DNA from: CAVVFX01 sp963747535
GTDB taxonomy: Bacteria; Acidobacteriota; Terriglobia; Bryobacterales; Bryobacteraceae
Direction of reading: 5' to 3'
NCBI GenBank assembly: GCA_963747535.1
Contig: CAVVFX010000002.1
Coordinates: 372,001-436,000 of the forward strand
Length of the DNA: 64,000 nt
Shown piece by piece: positions 1 to 8,453 of this stretch. Position 1 is the first letter of the stretch. Each line of letters begins with the position of its first letter. The notes beneath the pieces are model-generated. The model did not search any database and had not been told where the DNA came from. It saw nothing but the letters and a program-made list of their open reading frames with translations. The translations under genes and the position numbers were made by a program.

Positions 1-789
1 GCATATCCCGAGCGTGACCTGGAGATCAACACCTGGTCGCAAATGGTGTTTCTGCGGGAGTGCAGTGCACGGATTCCGGGCGTCCGAATGGTGTATGCCG
101 GCACACGGCAGGTCTACGGGAGGCCTGAGTATCTTCCGGTCGACGAGTTGCATCCGGTCGCACCGGTGGATTACAACGGCGTGAGTAAGCATGCAGCGGC
201 CGAGTATCACCTGATGCTCACCCGGGCCGGGCTCCTGGATGCGGTCATTATGCGGCTCACCAACACCTACGGTCCGCGCCTGGCGGTAAATGTACCATGC
301 CAGGGGGTGCTCCCGGTTTATTTCATGCGCCTGCTGTTGGGACTGCCGCTCGAAGTCTTTGGCAGCGGCGGGCAGTTGCGGGACCCGGTTTATGTGGACG
401 ATGTAGTGGACACGATGCTGCGAGCCGGAGCCGCGGACAAGTTGCAGTCCAGGATTTATAACGTGGGAGGCCCCGATGCGCTGCCGCTCCGTGAGATTGC
501 CGCCATGCTCAGCCGGCTCGCGGGAGCGTCCGTTCCGGTCTACAGGCCGTTTCCAGGAGAGGCCAGCCGGATCGACATCGGCAGCTTCTACGCGGACTCC
601 ACCCGCATACGGCGCGAGCTGAAGTGGCAGCCAAACACTTCGCTCGAAAGCGGGGCCGCTAGAACACTTGAATTCTTTCGCGAGCATTTGCGCAATTATC
701 TCAATCCGGCTGATGGGTATCCGGAGTGCCATTTGCGACGTCTCACCGGTGTGGAGGGTGTGAAGGAAAAGGCGCCGAAATACGCATGA
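1..789 (+). CDS. NAD-dependent epimerase/dehydratase, 5' truncated by window edge
   Basis: An extended short-chain dehydrogenase that probably modifies a nucleotide-sugar. The frame is open from base 1, so the N-terminal Rossmann glycine motif lies outside the window; 262 residues are visible. The segment VYAGTRQVYG matches the beta-strand carrying the catalytic Ser/Thr, and YNGVSKHAAAEYH is the active-site helix. Tyr58 (visible numbering) lies five residues before Lys63 instead of the usual four, so the canonical Tyr position holds Asn. RDPVYVDDVVDTMLRA and YNVGGPDALPLREIA are typical substrate-domain motifs. The stop overlaps the next start by 4 bp (ATGA), placing it in a surface-glycan operon. 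The substrate cannot be named. Confidence 0.85.
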   Translation, partial: AYPERDLEINTWSQMVFLRECSARIPGVRMVYAGTRQVYGRPEYLPVDELHPVAPVDYNGVSKHAAAEYHLMLTRAGLLDAVIMRLTNTYGPRLAVNVPCQGVLPVYFMRLLLGLPLEVFGSGGQLRDPVYVDDVVDTMLRAGAADKLQSRIYNVGGPDALPLREIAAMLSRLAGASVPVYRPFPGEASRIDIGSFYADSTRIRRELKWQPNTSLESGAARTLEFFREHLRNYLNPADGYPECHLRRLTGVEGVKEKAPKYA

Positions 790-1568
790 TGAATCCGGCG
801 GAGCTCGCCAATATTGCAAAATTTGAAAGGGAATTCTGGTGGTACCGGGGAATGGAACAAATCCTGTTCGGCATTCTCGATCCGATTGTAAAACAGCGGG
901 AACCGCTAAGCGAAACCGCCTGCGCCACCGCCGTGGAAGCGGGTTGCGGAACGGGCTACATGGCGTCACTCCTGGAGCAACGGTACGGCTGGCGCGTGTA
1001 CCCGGCGGACCTGCAGCGCGAGGCGCTGTTATACGCCCTAGAGCAAGGATGCCGGCGGCTCGCCCAGGCCGATATCGCGTCGCTGCCGTTCCCCGACCGC
1101 GGCTTCGACGCGGCCGTCAGCCTCGACGTCCTGGTCTATATTCCGCGCGGCGAGGAGGCGAGTGTGTTTAAGGAACTGGTCCGCGTTCTCGCGCCGGGAG
1201 GGTTGCTGGTGTTGCGCACCGCGGCTCTCGAAATCCTGCGCAGCCACCACGCCGAGTTCACCGGTGAACGGCAGCGATTCACCCGCAAACAAATTGTGAA
1301 ACTGGCGGCGGAAAACGGGATCAGGGTACTACGCTGCACCTATGCGAACTCCCTGCTTCTGCCCATTGCGCTGGTCAAGTTCCGTCTTCTCGAACCGCTA
1401 GTCAAGGCCATGACACGAACCCAGCCGGAGAGCGGAGTGAAACCTGTCGCCGCGTGGCTCGACCGCGTCCTCTATACAGTGCTGAAACTGGAGGCGCGGT
1501 GGCTTGGCTCCGGACGAAATTTACCTGTAGGCCAGTCGTTGATTTTGATTGGAGAGCGAAGCGCGTGA
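786..1568 (+). CDS. class I SAM-dependent methyltransferase
   Basis: Predicted cytoplasmic methyltransferase of 260 residues. The SAM-binding motif I is AVEAGCGTGYMAS at about residues 49-61. The segment SLPFPDRGFDAAVSLDVLVYI is the motif typical of the Methyltransf_11 group, followed by ELVRVLAPGGLLVLRTAA. I chose the ATG at 786 because it overlaps the upstream stop (ATGA); an in-frame ATG 60 bp earlier would overlap the epimerase deeply. The C-terminal part (about 190-230) is hydrophobic and may lie against the membrane. Its place between an epimerase and a GT2 suggests a sugar or polyprenyl-linked glycan substrate, which is inference. Confidence 0.85.
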   Translation: MMNPAELANIAKFEREFWWYRGMEQILFGILDPIVKQREPLSETACATAVEAGCGTGYMASLLEQRYGWRVYPADLQREALLYALEQGCRRLAQADIASLPFPDRGFDAAVSLDVLVYIPRGEEASVFKELVRVLAPGGLLVLRTAALEILRSHHAEFTGERQRFTRKQIVKLAAENGIRVLRCTYANSLLLPIALVKFRLLEPLVKAMTRTQPESGVKPVAAWLDRVLYTVLKLEARWLGSGRNLPVGQSLILIGERSA

Positions 1569-2314
1569 TCTCTTCCCTGACCGTGTTTTTTCCGGCCTAC
1601 AACGACGAAGCCTCACTCCCGGGCCTGGTAGACAAGACTTTCGCCATACTGGGCGACACGGCACGTGACTTTGAAGTGATCGTGGTGAACGACGGAAGTT
1701 CTGACGGCACCGCCGCGGTGCTCACTGAACTCTGCCTGAAACACGCACCCTACATGTCGGTGGTGACGCATGCCGGGAATCGGGGATACGGCGGGGCGCT
1801 GCGCAGCGGTTTCGCTGCCGCGAAGAAGGAGTTCGTCTTCTACACCGATGGCGACGGCCAGTACGACGTGGGCGAACTACCGCAACTGATCGAACTCATG
1901 GAGAGCGACGTCGGCCTGGTAAACGGTCACAAGCTCAAGCGCCACGATCCCTGGCATCGCATCGCTATCGGGTTCCTCTACAACCGGTTTGCGCGGACAC
2001 TTTTCCGTGTACAGCTCAAGGATCTCGATTGCGACTTCCGCCTGATGCGCCGCCAGATGCTCGACGGCTTTCAACTGACGTCGAACAGCGGGGCGATCTG
2101 CGTCGAATTGGTGCGCATGGTGGAGCAGACGCCCTGGCGTGTAGTCGAAACCGGGGTGCATCACTACCCGCGGCTGCACGGGCGATCGCAGTTCTTCCGC
2201 GTTCGGTCGCTGCTTGGTACGTTCGAGCAGTTGATGAGGCTGTACTGGAGACTGGTGGTGCTGGCTCCGGCGCAGCGGGCTCACAAGCCGGCGGTTGACC
2301 GTCCCGTCACATAA
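1565..2314 (+). CDS. glycosyltransferase family 2 (polyprenyl-phosphate sugar transferase type)
   Basis: A GT-A fold glycosyltransferase of 249 residues resembling dolichyl-phosphate mannosyl or glucosyl transferases. SLTVFFPAYNDEASLPGLV begins the nucleotide-binding strand, VVNDGSSDGT is the conserved NDGS motif near residue 42, and DGDGQYD near 95 is the DxD-like metal site. No strong C-terminal membrane segments are visible. I chose GTG at 1565 because it overlaps the upstream stop (GTGA) and gives the family's normal N-terminus. It may charge a lipid carrier for the membrane proteins encoded at 4.3-8.3 kb; that link is inferred from position only. Confidence 0.88.
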   Translation: MISSLTVFFPAYNDEASLPGLVDKTFAILGDTARDFEVIVVNDGSSDGTAAVLTELCLKHAPYMSVVTHAGNRGYGGALRSGFAAAKKEFVFYTDGDGQYDVGELPQLIELMESDVGLVNGHKLKRHDPWHRIAIGFLYNRFARTLFRVQLKDLDCDFRLMRRQMLDGFQLTSNSGAICVELVRMVEQTPWRVVETGVHHYPRLHGRSQFFRVRSLLGTFEQLMRLYWRLVVLAPAQRAHKPAVDRPVT

Positions 2315-2476
2315 GTTGTGGGAAGTGAAGCGGCAGGGATCGACGCGGATGAGAACAAGCACAACCTGCGATTCGAGAAGGAGTGTGCCTTTGAGTGCTC
2401 GAGTTAACCGGGTTGCGAGGGCGGCAAAAATCAAGGCGGCAGGGATGAACGCAGATAAGCATTTCGACGGTGACTC

Positions 2477-3562
2477 ATGAGCGTTCCGATGTTCAATATC
2501 GAGCCTCAGCTGCGCGCGACAGAAGCGGCATGGAAGGCTAACCTCGAACGGCTGTTCGGGCGGATGCATTTCATCTGCGGCGAACAACTGGCAGCGTTCG
2601 AGGAAGAATTTGCCGGCGAAACAGGAGCGAAGTTTGCAGCCGGCACGGGCAGCGGAACAGCGGCGATCGAGTTGTGCCTTCGGGCGGCCGGCCTGGGTGG
2701 TTCAGGCCGCGAAGTCATCGTGCCGGCGCTCACGTCCCTTTTCACGGCACAGGCCATTCTCGCCGCCGGTTGCGTCCCACGCTTCGCCGACGTCGATCCT
2801 GAAACACTGCTTCTCGACGCCGGGGAAGTCGAGCGGCTTCTCAATAAAAGAACAGGCGCGATCCTGCCGGTGCATCTTTACGGGCATCTTTGCGGTCTTC
2901 CGCGACTTAAGAGACTGGCGCGGGAGGCGAGTGTCGCAATGGTGCAGGATGCGTGTCAAGCACATGGCGCGCGATTTGCGGGGAAGGCGCTCACGGATTT
3001 TTCGCCGTTCGTCGCGTACAGTTTTTATCCGACCAAGAATCTGGGAGCTCTGGGCGATGGAGGCGCGGTCACCACCGGACAGCGGCAAGTTGCGGACAGG
3101 GTACGGTTGCTGCGCGACGGTGGACGGCGCAACGATCAACTCAGCCGGATCCCGGCGATCAATTCCCGTCTCGACGAAATGCAGTGCTGCTACCTGCGAG
3201 CCTTCCTGCCGCAGTTGCGCGACTGGACCGCACGGCGCGGACGATTAGCTCAAATCTACGACGACCTGCTTCGGGAAAGTGCCACGGTTCGTCCCATCCC
3301 GCGCGGCGGAGGTTCGGTGGATCATCTCTACGTGGTGCGTGCCCGGAAGCGCGAGCGATTGCGCGCACGATTGGCAGGACAAGGCATCATGACCGCGGTC
3401 CACTATCCGATTCCGCTGCACCGTCAGCCGGCCTTCCGTACAAAAGATATTCTTCCTCACGCGGAGAAAGCCTGCCACGAGATTCTGTCGCTGCCGCTCT
3501 GGCCATATCTCGACGAAGAACGTGTCAGAGAAGTGGCGAATGCAATACATTTGGCGGCTTGA
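2477..3562 (+). CDS. DegT/DnrJ/EryC1/StrS family PLP aminotransferase
   Basis: Predicted sugar aminotransferase of 361 residues, using PLP to aminate a nucleotide-linked keto-sugar. The N-terminus has the family's substrate loop, GTGSGTAAIELCLRAAGL binds the cofactor phosphate, and the Schiff-base lysine is Lys187 in SFYPTKNLGALGDGGAV. The C-terminal MTAVHYPIPLHRQPAF motif is typical. A gap of about 160 bp separates it from the GT2 gene, so it may have its own promoter. Its stop codon overlaps the earliest candidate start of the following secreted-protein gene. With the epimerase upstream, it suggests an amino-sugar in the surface glycan. Confidence 0.92.
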   Translation: MSVPMFNIEPQLRATEAAWKANLERLFGRMHFICGEQLAAFEEEFAGETGAKFAAGTGSGTAAIELCLRAAGLGGSGREVIVPALTSLFTAQAILAAGCVPRFADVDPETLLLDAGEVERLLNKRTGAILPVHLYGHLCGLPRLKRLAREASVAMVQDACQAHGARFAGKALTDFSPFVAYSFYPTKNLGALGDGGAVTTGQRQVADRVRLLRDGGRRNDQLSRIPAINSRLDEMQCCYLRAFLPQLRDWTARRGRLAQIYDDLLRESATVRPIPRGGGSVDHLYVVRARKRERLRARLAGQGIMTAVHYPIPLHRQPAFRTKDILPHAEKACHEILSLPLWPYLDEERVREVANAIHLAA

Positions 3563-3579
3563 TGTGTCTAAGATGGTTC

Positions 3580-4095
3580 ATGCAAACGACAAAGAAACGA
3601 TTGCTCCGGGTCATGGCCGGATTTACTTTTGCGCTCCTGCTGATTGGCGGGAAGCCCCTGGCGGCCCAGGACGACTGCAAATTGGTTATGGACGCCATGA
3701 CTAAGGTCTTCGACACTCCCACTCACGCCTACGTAACCATGAACATCAGCGGCCAGCCCCAAAACGGAGAGTCGATCTATGCCGGCGGCTTAATCTACGC
3801 AAAGTACAACGGCAAATGGAGTACCGGAACGACGATTAAAGAGATGAAGGAAATTGACGAAAGGAACCGGAAGAATAATAAGACGACGTGCCGTTATCTG
3901 AAAGACGAGCTGATAAACGGTGAAATGGCCGCGGTCTACAGTGTGCACAGTGTGTCACTCAGGGCTACATCCGATTCCAAGACCTGGATTTCCAAGTCGA
4001 AAGGGCTGCCGCTGCGCTCGGAAACCGACATGGACGCGGACAAAATGCACTCTTCTACGCGATTTGAATATGGCAACGTCAAGCCGCCGATGTAA
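3580..4095 (+). CDS. secreted hypothetical protein
   Basis: A 171-residue protein that I do not recognise. A basic start (MQTTKKRLLR) is followed by a hydrophobic stretch to about residue 30 ending LAAQ, which reads as a Sec signal peptide. The mature part has lysine-rich and short beta-like segments and two cysteines, one of them in TTCRYLKDE. An in-frame ATG at 3562 overlaps the aminotransferase stop and would add six residues; I prefer 3580 because it gives a cleaner signal peptide. It may be an exported or outer-membrane-associated protein. Function is unknown. Confidence 0.6.
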   Translation: MQTTKKRLLRVMAGFTFALLLIGGKPLAAQDDCKLVMDAMTKVFDTPTHAYVTMNISGQPQNGESIYAGGLIYAKYNGKWSTGTTIKEMKEIDERNRKNNKTTCRYLKDELINGEMAAVYSVHSVSLRATSDSKTWISKSKGLPLRSETDMDADKMHSSTRFEYGNVKPPM

Positions 4096-4123
4096 GAAGC
4101 CCGGGAAGGCAAGCCGCAAAAAT

Positions 4124-4194
4124 GGCTGCTCCACAGCCGGCAGACCACAAAAAACGATGGTCTGCCCTACGGCAAACCAAAGGCCTACTCCACC
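4124..4194 (+). repeat. type A two-hairpin repeat followed by a type B tail
   Basis: The element has a first hairpin GGCTGCTCCACAGCC, then a second with arms GGCAGACCA and TGGTCTGCC (4139-4166) and the tail CTACGG. It runs straight into a partial type B unit, ACCAAAGGCCTACTCCAC. Near-copies of the type A part lie at 8316, 22298, 27428 and 45501 (reversed). Confidence 0.8.
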
Positions 4195-4263
4195 AAGAAA
4201 TCTTCGCGGGTCGAGAGGATTCCAATTGTTAGTGGGACATCGAGGTACGGGGACACATCTAAA

Positions 4264-6270
4264 TTGAAACTGAAGCTTTCCCGGTGGGGAGAAATCCTCC
4301 TCGACTTCTTTCTCATTTTCTTATTTGCGGCGGCGCTGATCCGACCGTTATTCAAAGCTGCATACCTGGACAAGTGGGCGTCCATCGAAAGCTCCTTTAT
4401 CGCGGACGCCCGTTTCCTGATCGAGCATTGGCCGCATCCGCAATGGCAGCCTTTGTGGTATGCGGGAACCCGCTTCGATTATGTCTATCCGCCCGCGCTA
4501 CGCTACGGCACAGCGTTGATCTCGATGATCACGGGCCGGTTGCCGGTCCGGGGTTACCACATCTACATCGCCCTTTTCTATTGCGTAGGGATCGCCGGAG
4601 TCTACCTGCTGGTACGCGTCGCGGCCAACTCGCGCGGCATGGCGTGGCTCGCCGCGCTGTCGACGGCGTTGATGTCGCCCTCGTTCCTGTTCCTGACTCC
4701 AATGCGGCTCGACGCCTGGCAAATGCTGCCGGCGAGGCTCGGAGTGCTGGTGAAGTACGGCGAGGGTCCGCATATGACGGCGCTCGCGCTGATACCTATT
4801 GCGCTGGCGTTCACGTGGCTGGCCCTCGATCTGCATGAAGGCGCCAGGTGGAAGCCGGCCGCGATAGCGCTGGCCTCGGTGTTTTCCGCGGCAGTCGTAT
4901 CGAACAACTTCTACGGCGCGATCGCTCTGCTGGTGTTCTATCCCATCCTGGTATGGAGCTTTTGGATCACGCGGCAGGACCAGCAAATCAAGATTCCGGC
5001 CATCGCAATCCCGGTGCTCACCTATGGGCTGACCGCGTTCTGGCTGGTGCCATCCTACTTCAGAGTCACGGCTGAAAATCTGAAGTATGTTTCCGAGCAC
5101 GGCACGACATGGTCGATCTGGGTCGCGGTGGCAGTGGCTATCGCGTTCGCCATCGCGTCCGACCGGCTGGCTCGCGGCCGGACGGATCGCACCTGGGCTG
5201 TTTTCACAGCCGGCTGCGCGGTCTTCTTTTCGTTGAACGTGCTGGGCAATTATTATTTCAATTTCCGAATTTCCGGTGAGCCGCTGCGGCTGGCTCCGGA
5301 ACTGGACCTGGTTTATATCCTGCTCGGGGCGACCATCCTGCGATGGATGTTGACCCGGCCAGGCGCGGGATTGCGTTGGACCGCGGGAATCATCGCGCTC
5401 TTCTCCTTTGCCACGGCGGGCGGCTACGTCCGGCATGCGTGGCACATGTTTCCGCTCTGGCCGAACTACGAAGATCGAATTGAATACAGAGTCTCCGACT
5501 GGATCTGGAAGAACATGCCCGACGCGCGCACCATGCCCGCCGGGTCCGTGCGGTTCTGGTTCGATGCCTGGCACGATTTGCCGCAACTCGGCGGGGGCTC
5601 CGATCAGGGAATGGTCAACGGTATCACCGACCAGGCACAGTGGGAAATTAATCTGGCTCCCAAGCCTGAAGCATCCATTCTCTGGATGCAATGCCTGGGG
5701 GTGAACTTGACGTATGTCTCGGATAAGAACTCGCAGGAGATGTTCAAAGACACCACCTATCCGCAAAAATACGAAGGTGTCCTGACGGCGATTTTCGATG
5801 ATCATCAAGGCAACCGGATCTTCCGCATCCCGCGGCGTTATCCGGTGAGAGCGCGCGTCGTGGAAACGGCGCGGCTCAATGCCCTGCATAAGCCGCGAGC
5901 CAACGACGACGTGGAGTATCTGCAGGCGTACGCGGACATGATCGAGAAGGGGCCCGATTCACCGGTCACTCTGTCGTGGCAGGGTACCGATGCGATGCAT
6001 GTGCGCGCCGACCTCGCGGCGGGTCAGTCGATCGTGGTGCAGGAGAGCTACGATCCCGCGTGGCACGCCTGGTCCGGCGGCAAGCCGCTGGCAATGCGCA
6101 AGGACGCCATGGGCTTCATGGTGATCGATCCGCCGCCAGGGAGTCAGGACATCAGACTGGCTTTCGTCATGCCACTCGAGAACCAGGTCGGGCGCATGCT
6201 GACCGGGATTTCGGGGCTCGCGATTCTGGGGCTGACCGGCGTGGGCATTCGCCAGGAGTGGCGAGATTGA
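4264..6270 (+). CDS. polytopic membrane protein, first of two tandem paralogues
   Basis: A 668-residue inner-membrane protein with roughly ten hydrophobic helices in the first 400 residues and a soluble C-terminal part. The TTG at 4264 is the start that gives a normal basic N-terminus before the first helix (LLDFFLIFLFAAALI). The motif VKYGEGPH near 166-173 and the segment YDPAWHAWSGGKPL near 596 resemble YfhO-like or PTPS-related membrane proteins, which are probably GT-C-like. The next gene shares both landmarks at similar positions. The stop overlaps that gene by 4 bp (TTGA), so the pair is probably co-translated. The role is probably lipid-linked sugar transfer or polymer export, an inference from the neighbouring glycan genes. 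Confidence 0.75.
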   Translation: MKLKLSRWGEILLDFFLIFLFAAALIRPLFKAAYLDKWASIESSFIADARFLIEHWPHPQWQPLWYAGTRFDYVYPPALRYGTALISMITGRLPVRGYHIYIALFYCVGIAGVYLLVRVAANSRGMAWLAALSTALMSPSFLFLTPMRLDAWQMLPARLGVLVKYGEGPHMTALALIPIALAFTWLALDLHEGARWKPAAIALASVFSAAVVSNNFYGAIALLVFYPILVWSFWITRQDQQIKIPAIAIPVLTYGLTAFWLVPSYFRVTAENLKYVSEHGTTWSIWVAVAVAIAFAIASDRLARGRTDRTWAVFTAGCAVFFSLNVLGNYYFNFRISGEPLRLAPELDLVYILLGATILRWMLTRPGAGLRWTAGIIALFSFATAGGYVRHAWHMFPLWPNYEDRIEYRVSDWIWKNMPDARTMPAGSVRFWFDAWHDLPQLGGGSDQGMVNGITDQAQWEINLAPKPEASILWMQCLGVNLTYVSDKNSQEMFKDTTYPQKYEGVLTAIFDDHQGNRIFRIPRRYPVRARVVETARLNALHKPRANDDVEYLQAYADMIEKGPDSPVTLSWQGTDAMHVRADLAAGQSIVVQESYDPAWHAWSGGKPLAMRKDAMGFMVIDPPPGSQDIRLAFVMPLENQVGRMLTGISGLAILGLTGVGIRQEWRD

Positions 6271-8306
6271 AAAAGCCGGCCACGACGCGACTGGTCGCGC
6301 CGCTGATGGCGTTGGCGATTTTCCTGCTCAACGTGCTGCTGAATGCGCCTCTATTCATGGCGGGAGAGTTGCCTTTCCGCGAATCGATAGAAGGCGGCTA
6401 CGTCGGGATGGCACGGTTCATTTCAGAACACCCCAACCCGTGGGGCTGGAATCCTTTTCCTTACTGCGGGCTCCCAACCCAATTTATGTACGTGCCGGGT
6501 GTACCGTACGTGTCGGCGCTGTTCATGTGGTTATTGCCCCACGTCTCCCCGGACCAGGTTCTCCGAACGGTAGTCAGCTTGATGACCTGTCTGGGGCCGG
6601 TCACCCTGTTCCTTTTCGCTCTGTACTTCACGCAGGATCGGGAAGGGTCGTTCGCCATGGCAATCGCATACAGCCTGCTGTCACCGTCGTACACGCTGTT
6701 TCCCGCGGTGGAGAAAGATCGCGGCATCGCGCAACTTTCGTGGCATGTCAAGGTGTTGGCGAAGTATGGCGAGGGTCCGCACAACAGCGGTCTCACGATT
6801 CTGCCGCTGGCGTTACTCGCGGTATGGAGGGCGATCAAAGGTCGCGGGTATCCGCTGATTCTGGCCGCGGCCATTCCGCTGGCCATGATCCCGTTAACGA
6901 ACTGGGTAGCAGCGCTGGGCCTCGCGATCTCCTGCGTCCTTCTTTTGTTGGCCGCGTGGGGAGAGCCCGACGTCAGGTTGGAGAGGGCTTTGATCGCCGC
7001 GGGGATGGCGTACCTGCTGGCGTGCTTCTGGCTCACTCCCAGCTTCATCAGGAACATCGTGTCCAACTGGCCGGTGGATTCCTACGGCTACCGGGTGCAC
7101 GACCAACAGGCGTGGTCGCTGATTGGATTAGCCGTCGGGGTTATGCTGATCCGCCTGCTATTCCGGTTTCTGCGCGGCGGGTTCTATTTCTGTTTTGTCA
7201 CCCTCGGCGCATTTGTCTTCGGCTGGATCGCGACCGTCTATTACCTCTTCGGCGCCGATACGGTACCGGAGTCGCACCGCTACGCGATCGAATTCGAACT
7301 CTTCTTGGCACTCGCCCTGTTGGAGACTTTCCGGCTGACGCTACGCAGTTCAGATGCCACCATCCGGATGTGCGCCAAAGGAACGATGGGTGTGATGTTC
7401 CTGGTGAGCGCGCCGCAGCTTTGGGCCTATTTGACGCAAGGCTGGGAATCGTGGGCGCCGTCGCCGCCGGACAGTACAGTGGAGTATAAAATCGCTCAGT
7501 GGATCGCGCAACATCCTCCCGCGGGCCGGGTCTTCGTCACCGGAGGGCTGCGTTACCGGCTCAATTCGTGGTTCGATATACCGCAGATTGGAGGCGGTTT
7601 CGAGACCGGGCTGACCAATCGCGTACCGGTCGAGATGGCTTATCACATCCGCGTGGGAGACGGCCCATGGCGAGGACACGAACTCGAGGAAACCCTGCTG
7701 GAACTCAAGGCGCTGGGGACCGAATACGTGGTGATCCATGGTCCCAAGTCCAGAGAGTTTTATCGCGATTTCCGACGGCCGGAACGAATCACAGAAAAGT
7801 TGCCGGCGGTGTTCCATGTAGAGGACGACACCGTCTATTCCCTGCCCTTCCGTTCTCTCGCACACCTTATGCGTCCGGACGAACTGCCGGACGCGGATGT
7901 CGTGGCTTATCCTCAGGCCCTGTCACGCTACGTTGCCGCGATGGAAGATCCGTCGCGACCCGCTCTGCGCGCAAATTTTACGAGTGCGGACCATTTAGAG
8001 GTAACCGGACCTGTTTTATCGGGCAATGTGGTCGCTGTGCAAGTCAGTAGCGACGCCGGTTGGCGGGCCACGCAGGACGGGCACGATCTCGAAATCGGGG
8101 CTGACCGTCTGGGATTCATGGTGCTGCATCCGTCGCCTGCCGCGGACGCTCATATCGAGCTTCGATATCGGGGAACGATAGAGCAAAAGCTGATGGCGTC
8201 GTTGAGTATCCTGGCATGGATAGCCGCGGTTCTGGCTCTGTTGCGTGAGAGGCTCTGGACTCCTGATGTCGCCGCGGGTTTTGGTAATCGTGAGAAATAT
8301 CGGTGA
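6267..8306 (+). CDS. polytopic membrane protein, second of two tandem paralogues
   Basis: A 679-residue membrane protein paralogous to the preceding gene. LAKYGEGPH corresponds to VKYGEGPH of the first copy, and SWFDIPQIGGGFETGLTNR corresponds to AWHDLPQLGGGSDQGMVNG. About ten helices precede a C-terminal extracytoplasmic region ending with a last helix near 650. I chose TTG at 6267 because it overlaps the previous stop; a longer open frame upstream would lie inside the first paralogue. The copies have diverged greatly, so they are probably functionally distinct, perhaps a heterodimer. Activity is unknown; a GT-C or YfhO-like role is the best guess. Confidence 0.75.
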   Translation: MKKPATTRLVAPLMALAIFLLNVLLNAPLFMAGELPFRESIEGGYVGMARFISEHPNPWGWNPFPYCGLPTQFMYVPGVPYVSALFMWLLPHVSPDQVLRTVVSLMTCLGPVTLFLFALYFTQDREGSFAMAIAYSLLSPSYTLFPAVEKDRGIAQLSWHVKVLAKYGEGPHNSGLTILPLALLAVWRAIKGRGYPLILAAAIPLAMIPLTNWVAALGLAISCVLLLLAAWGEPDVRLERALIAAGMAYLLACFWLTPSFIRNIVSNWPVDSYGYRVHDQQAWSLIGLAVGVMLIRLLFRFLRGGFYFCFVTLGAFVFGWIATVYYLFGADTVPESHRYAIEFELFLALALLETFRLTLRSSDATIRMCAKGTMGVMFLVSAPQLWAYLTQGWESWAPSPPDSTVEYKIAQWIAQHPPAGRVFVTGGLRYRLNSWFDIPQIGGGFETGLTNRVPVEMAYHIRVGDGPWRGHELEETLLELKALGTEYVVIHGPKSREFYRDFRRPERITEKLPAVFHVEDDTVYSLPFRSLAHLMRPDELPDADVVAYPQALSRYVAAMEDPSRPALRANFTSADHLEVTGPVLSGNVVAVQVSSDAGWRATQDGHDLEIGADRLGFMVLHPSPAADAHIELRYRGTIEQKLMASLSILAWIAAVLALLRERLWTPDVAAGFGNREKYR

Positions 8307-8315
8307 GGCGAGATG

Positions 8316-8359
8316 GCGGCTGCTGCGCAGACCACGAAAAACGATGATCTGCCCCACGG
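8316..8359 (+). repeat. type A hairpin repeat
   Basis: GGCTGCTGCGCAGACCAC is followed by GAAAAACGATGATCTGCCCC and ACGG. One arm base differs from the other copies (GATCTGCC for GGTCTGCC). It lies just after the second membrane-protein gene, where it could act as a 3' hairpin. Confidence 0.75.
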
Positions 8360-8453
8360 AAATGGACGCAATTGCAGCGAAGGTGCGCTTTGTTCATCAG
8401 GCGCGCGGCTCGGAGGGGCGGCGTCCATCCGGCATCGTGCAAAATGAGATGAG

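Noticed and set aside
2295..2480. 61-residue plus-strand frame between GT2 and the aminotransferase
   Set aside because: It has no conserved features and reads through short repeated CAGGGATGAACG-type sequence; probably non-coding.
4498..5889. 463-residue minus-strand frame opposite the first membrane paralogue
   Set aside because: It is a shadow frame with Arg/His/Gln-rich composition and no family features.
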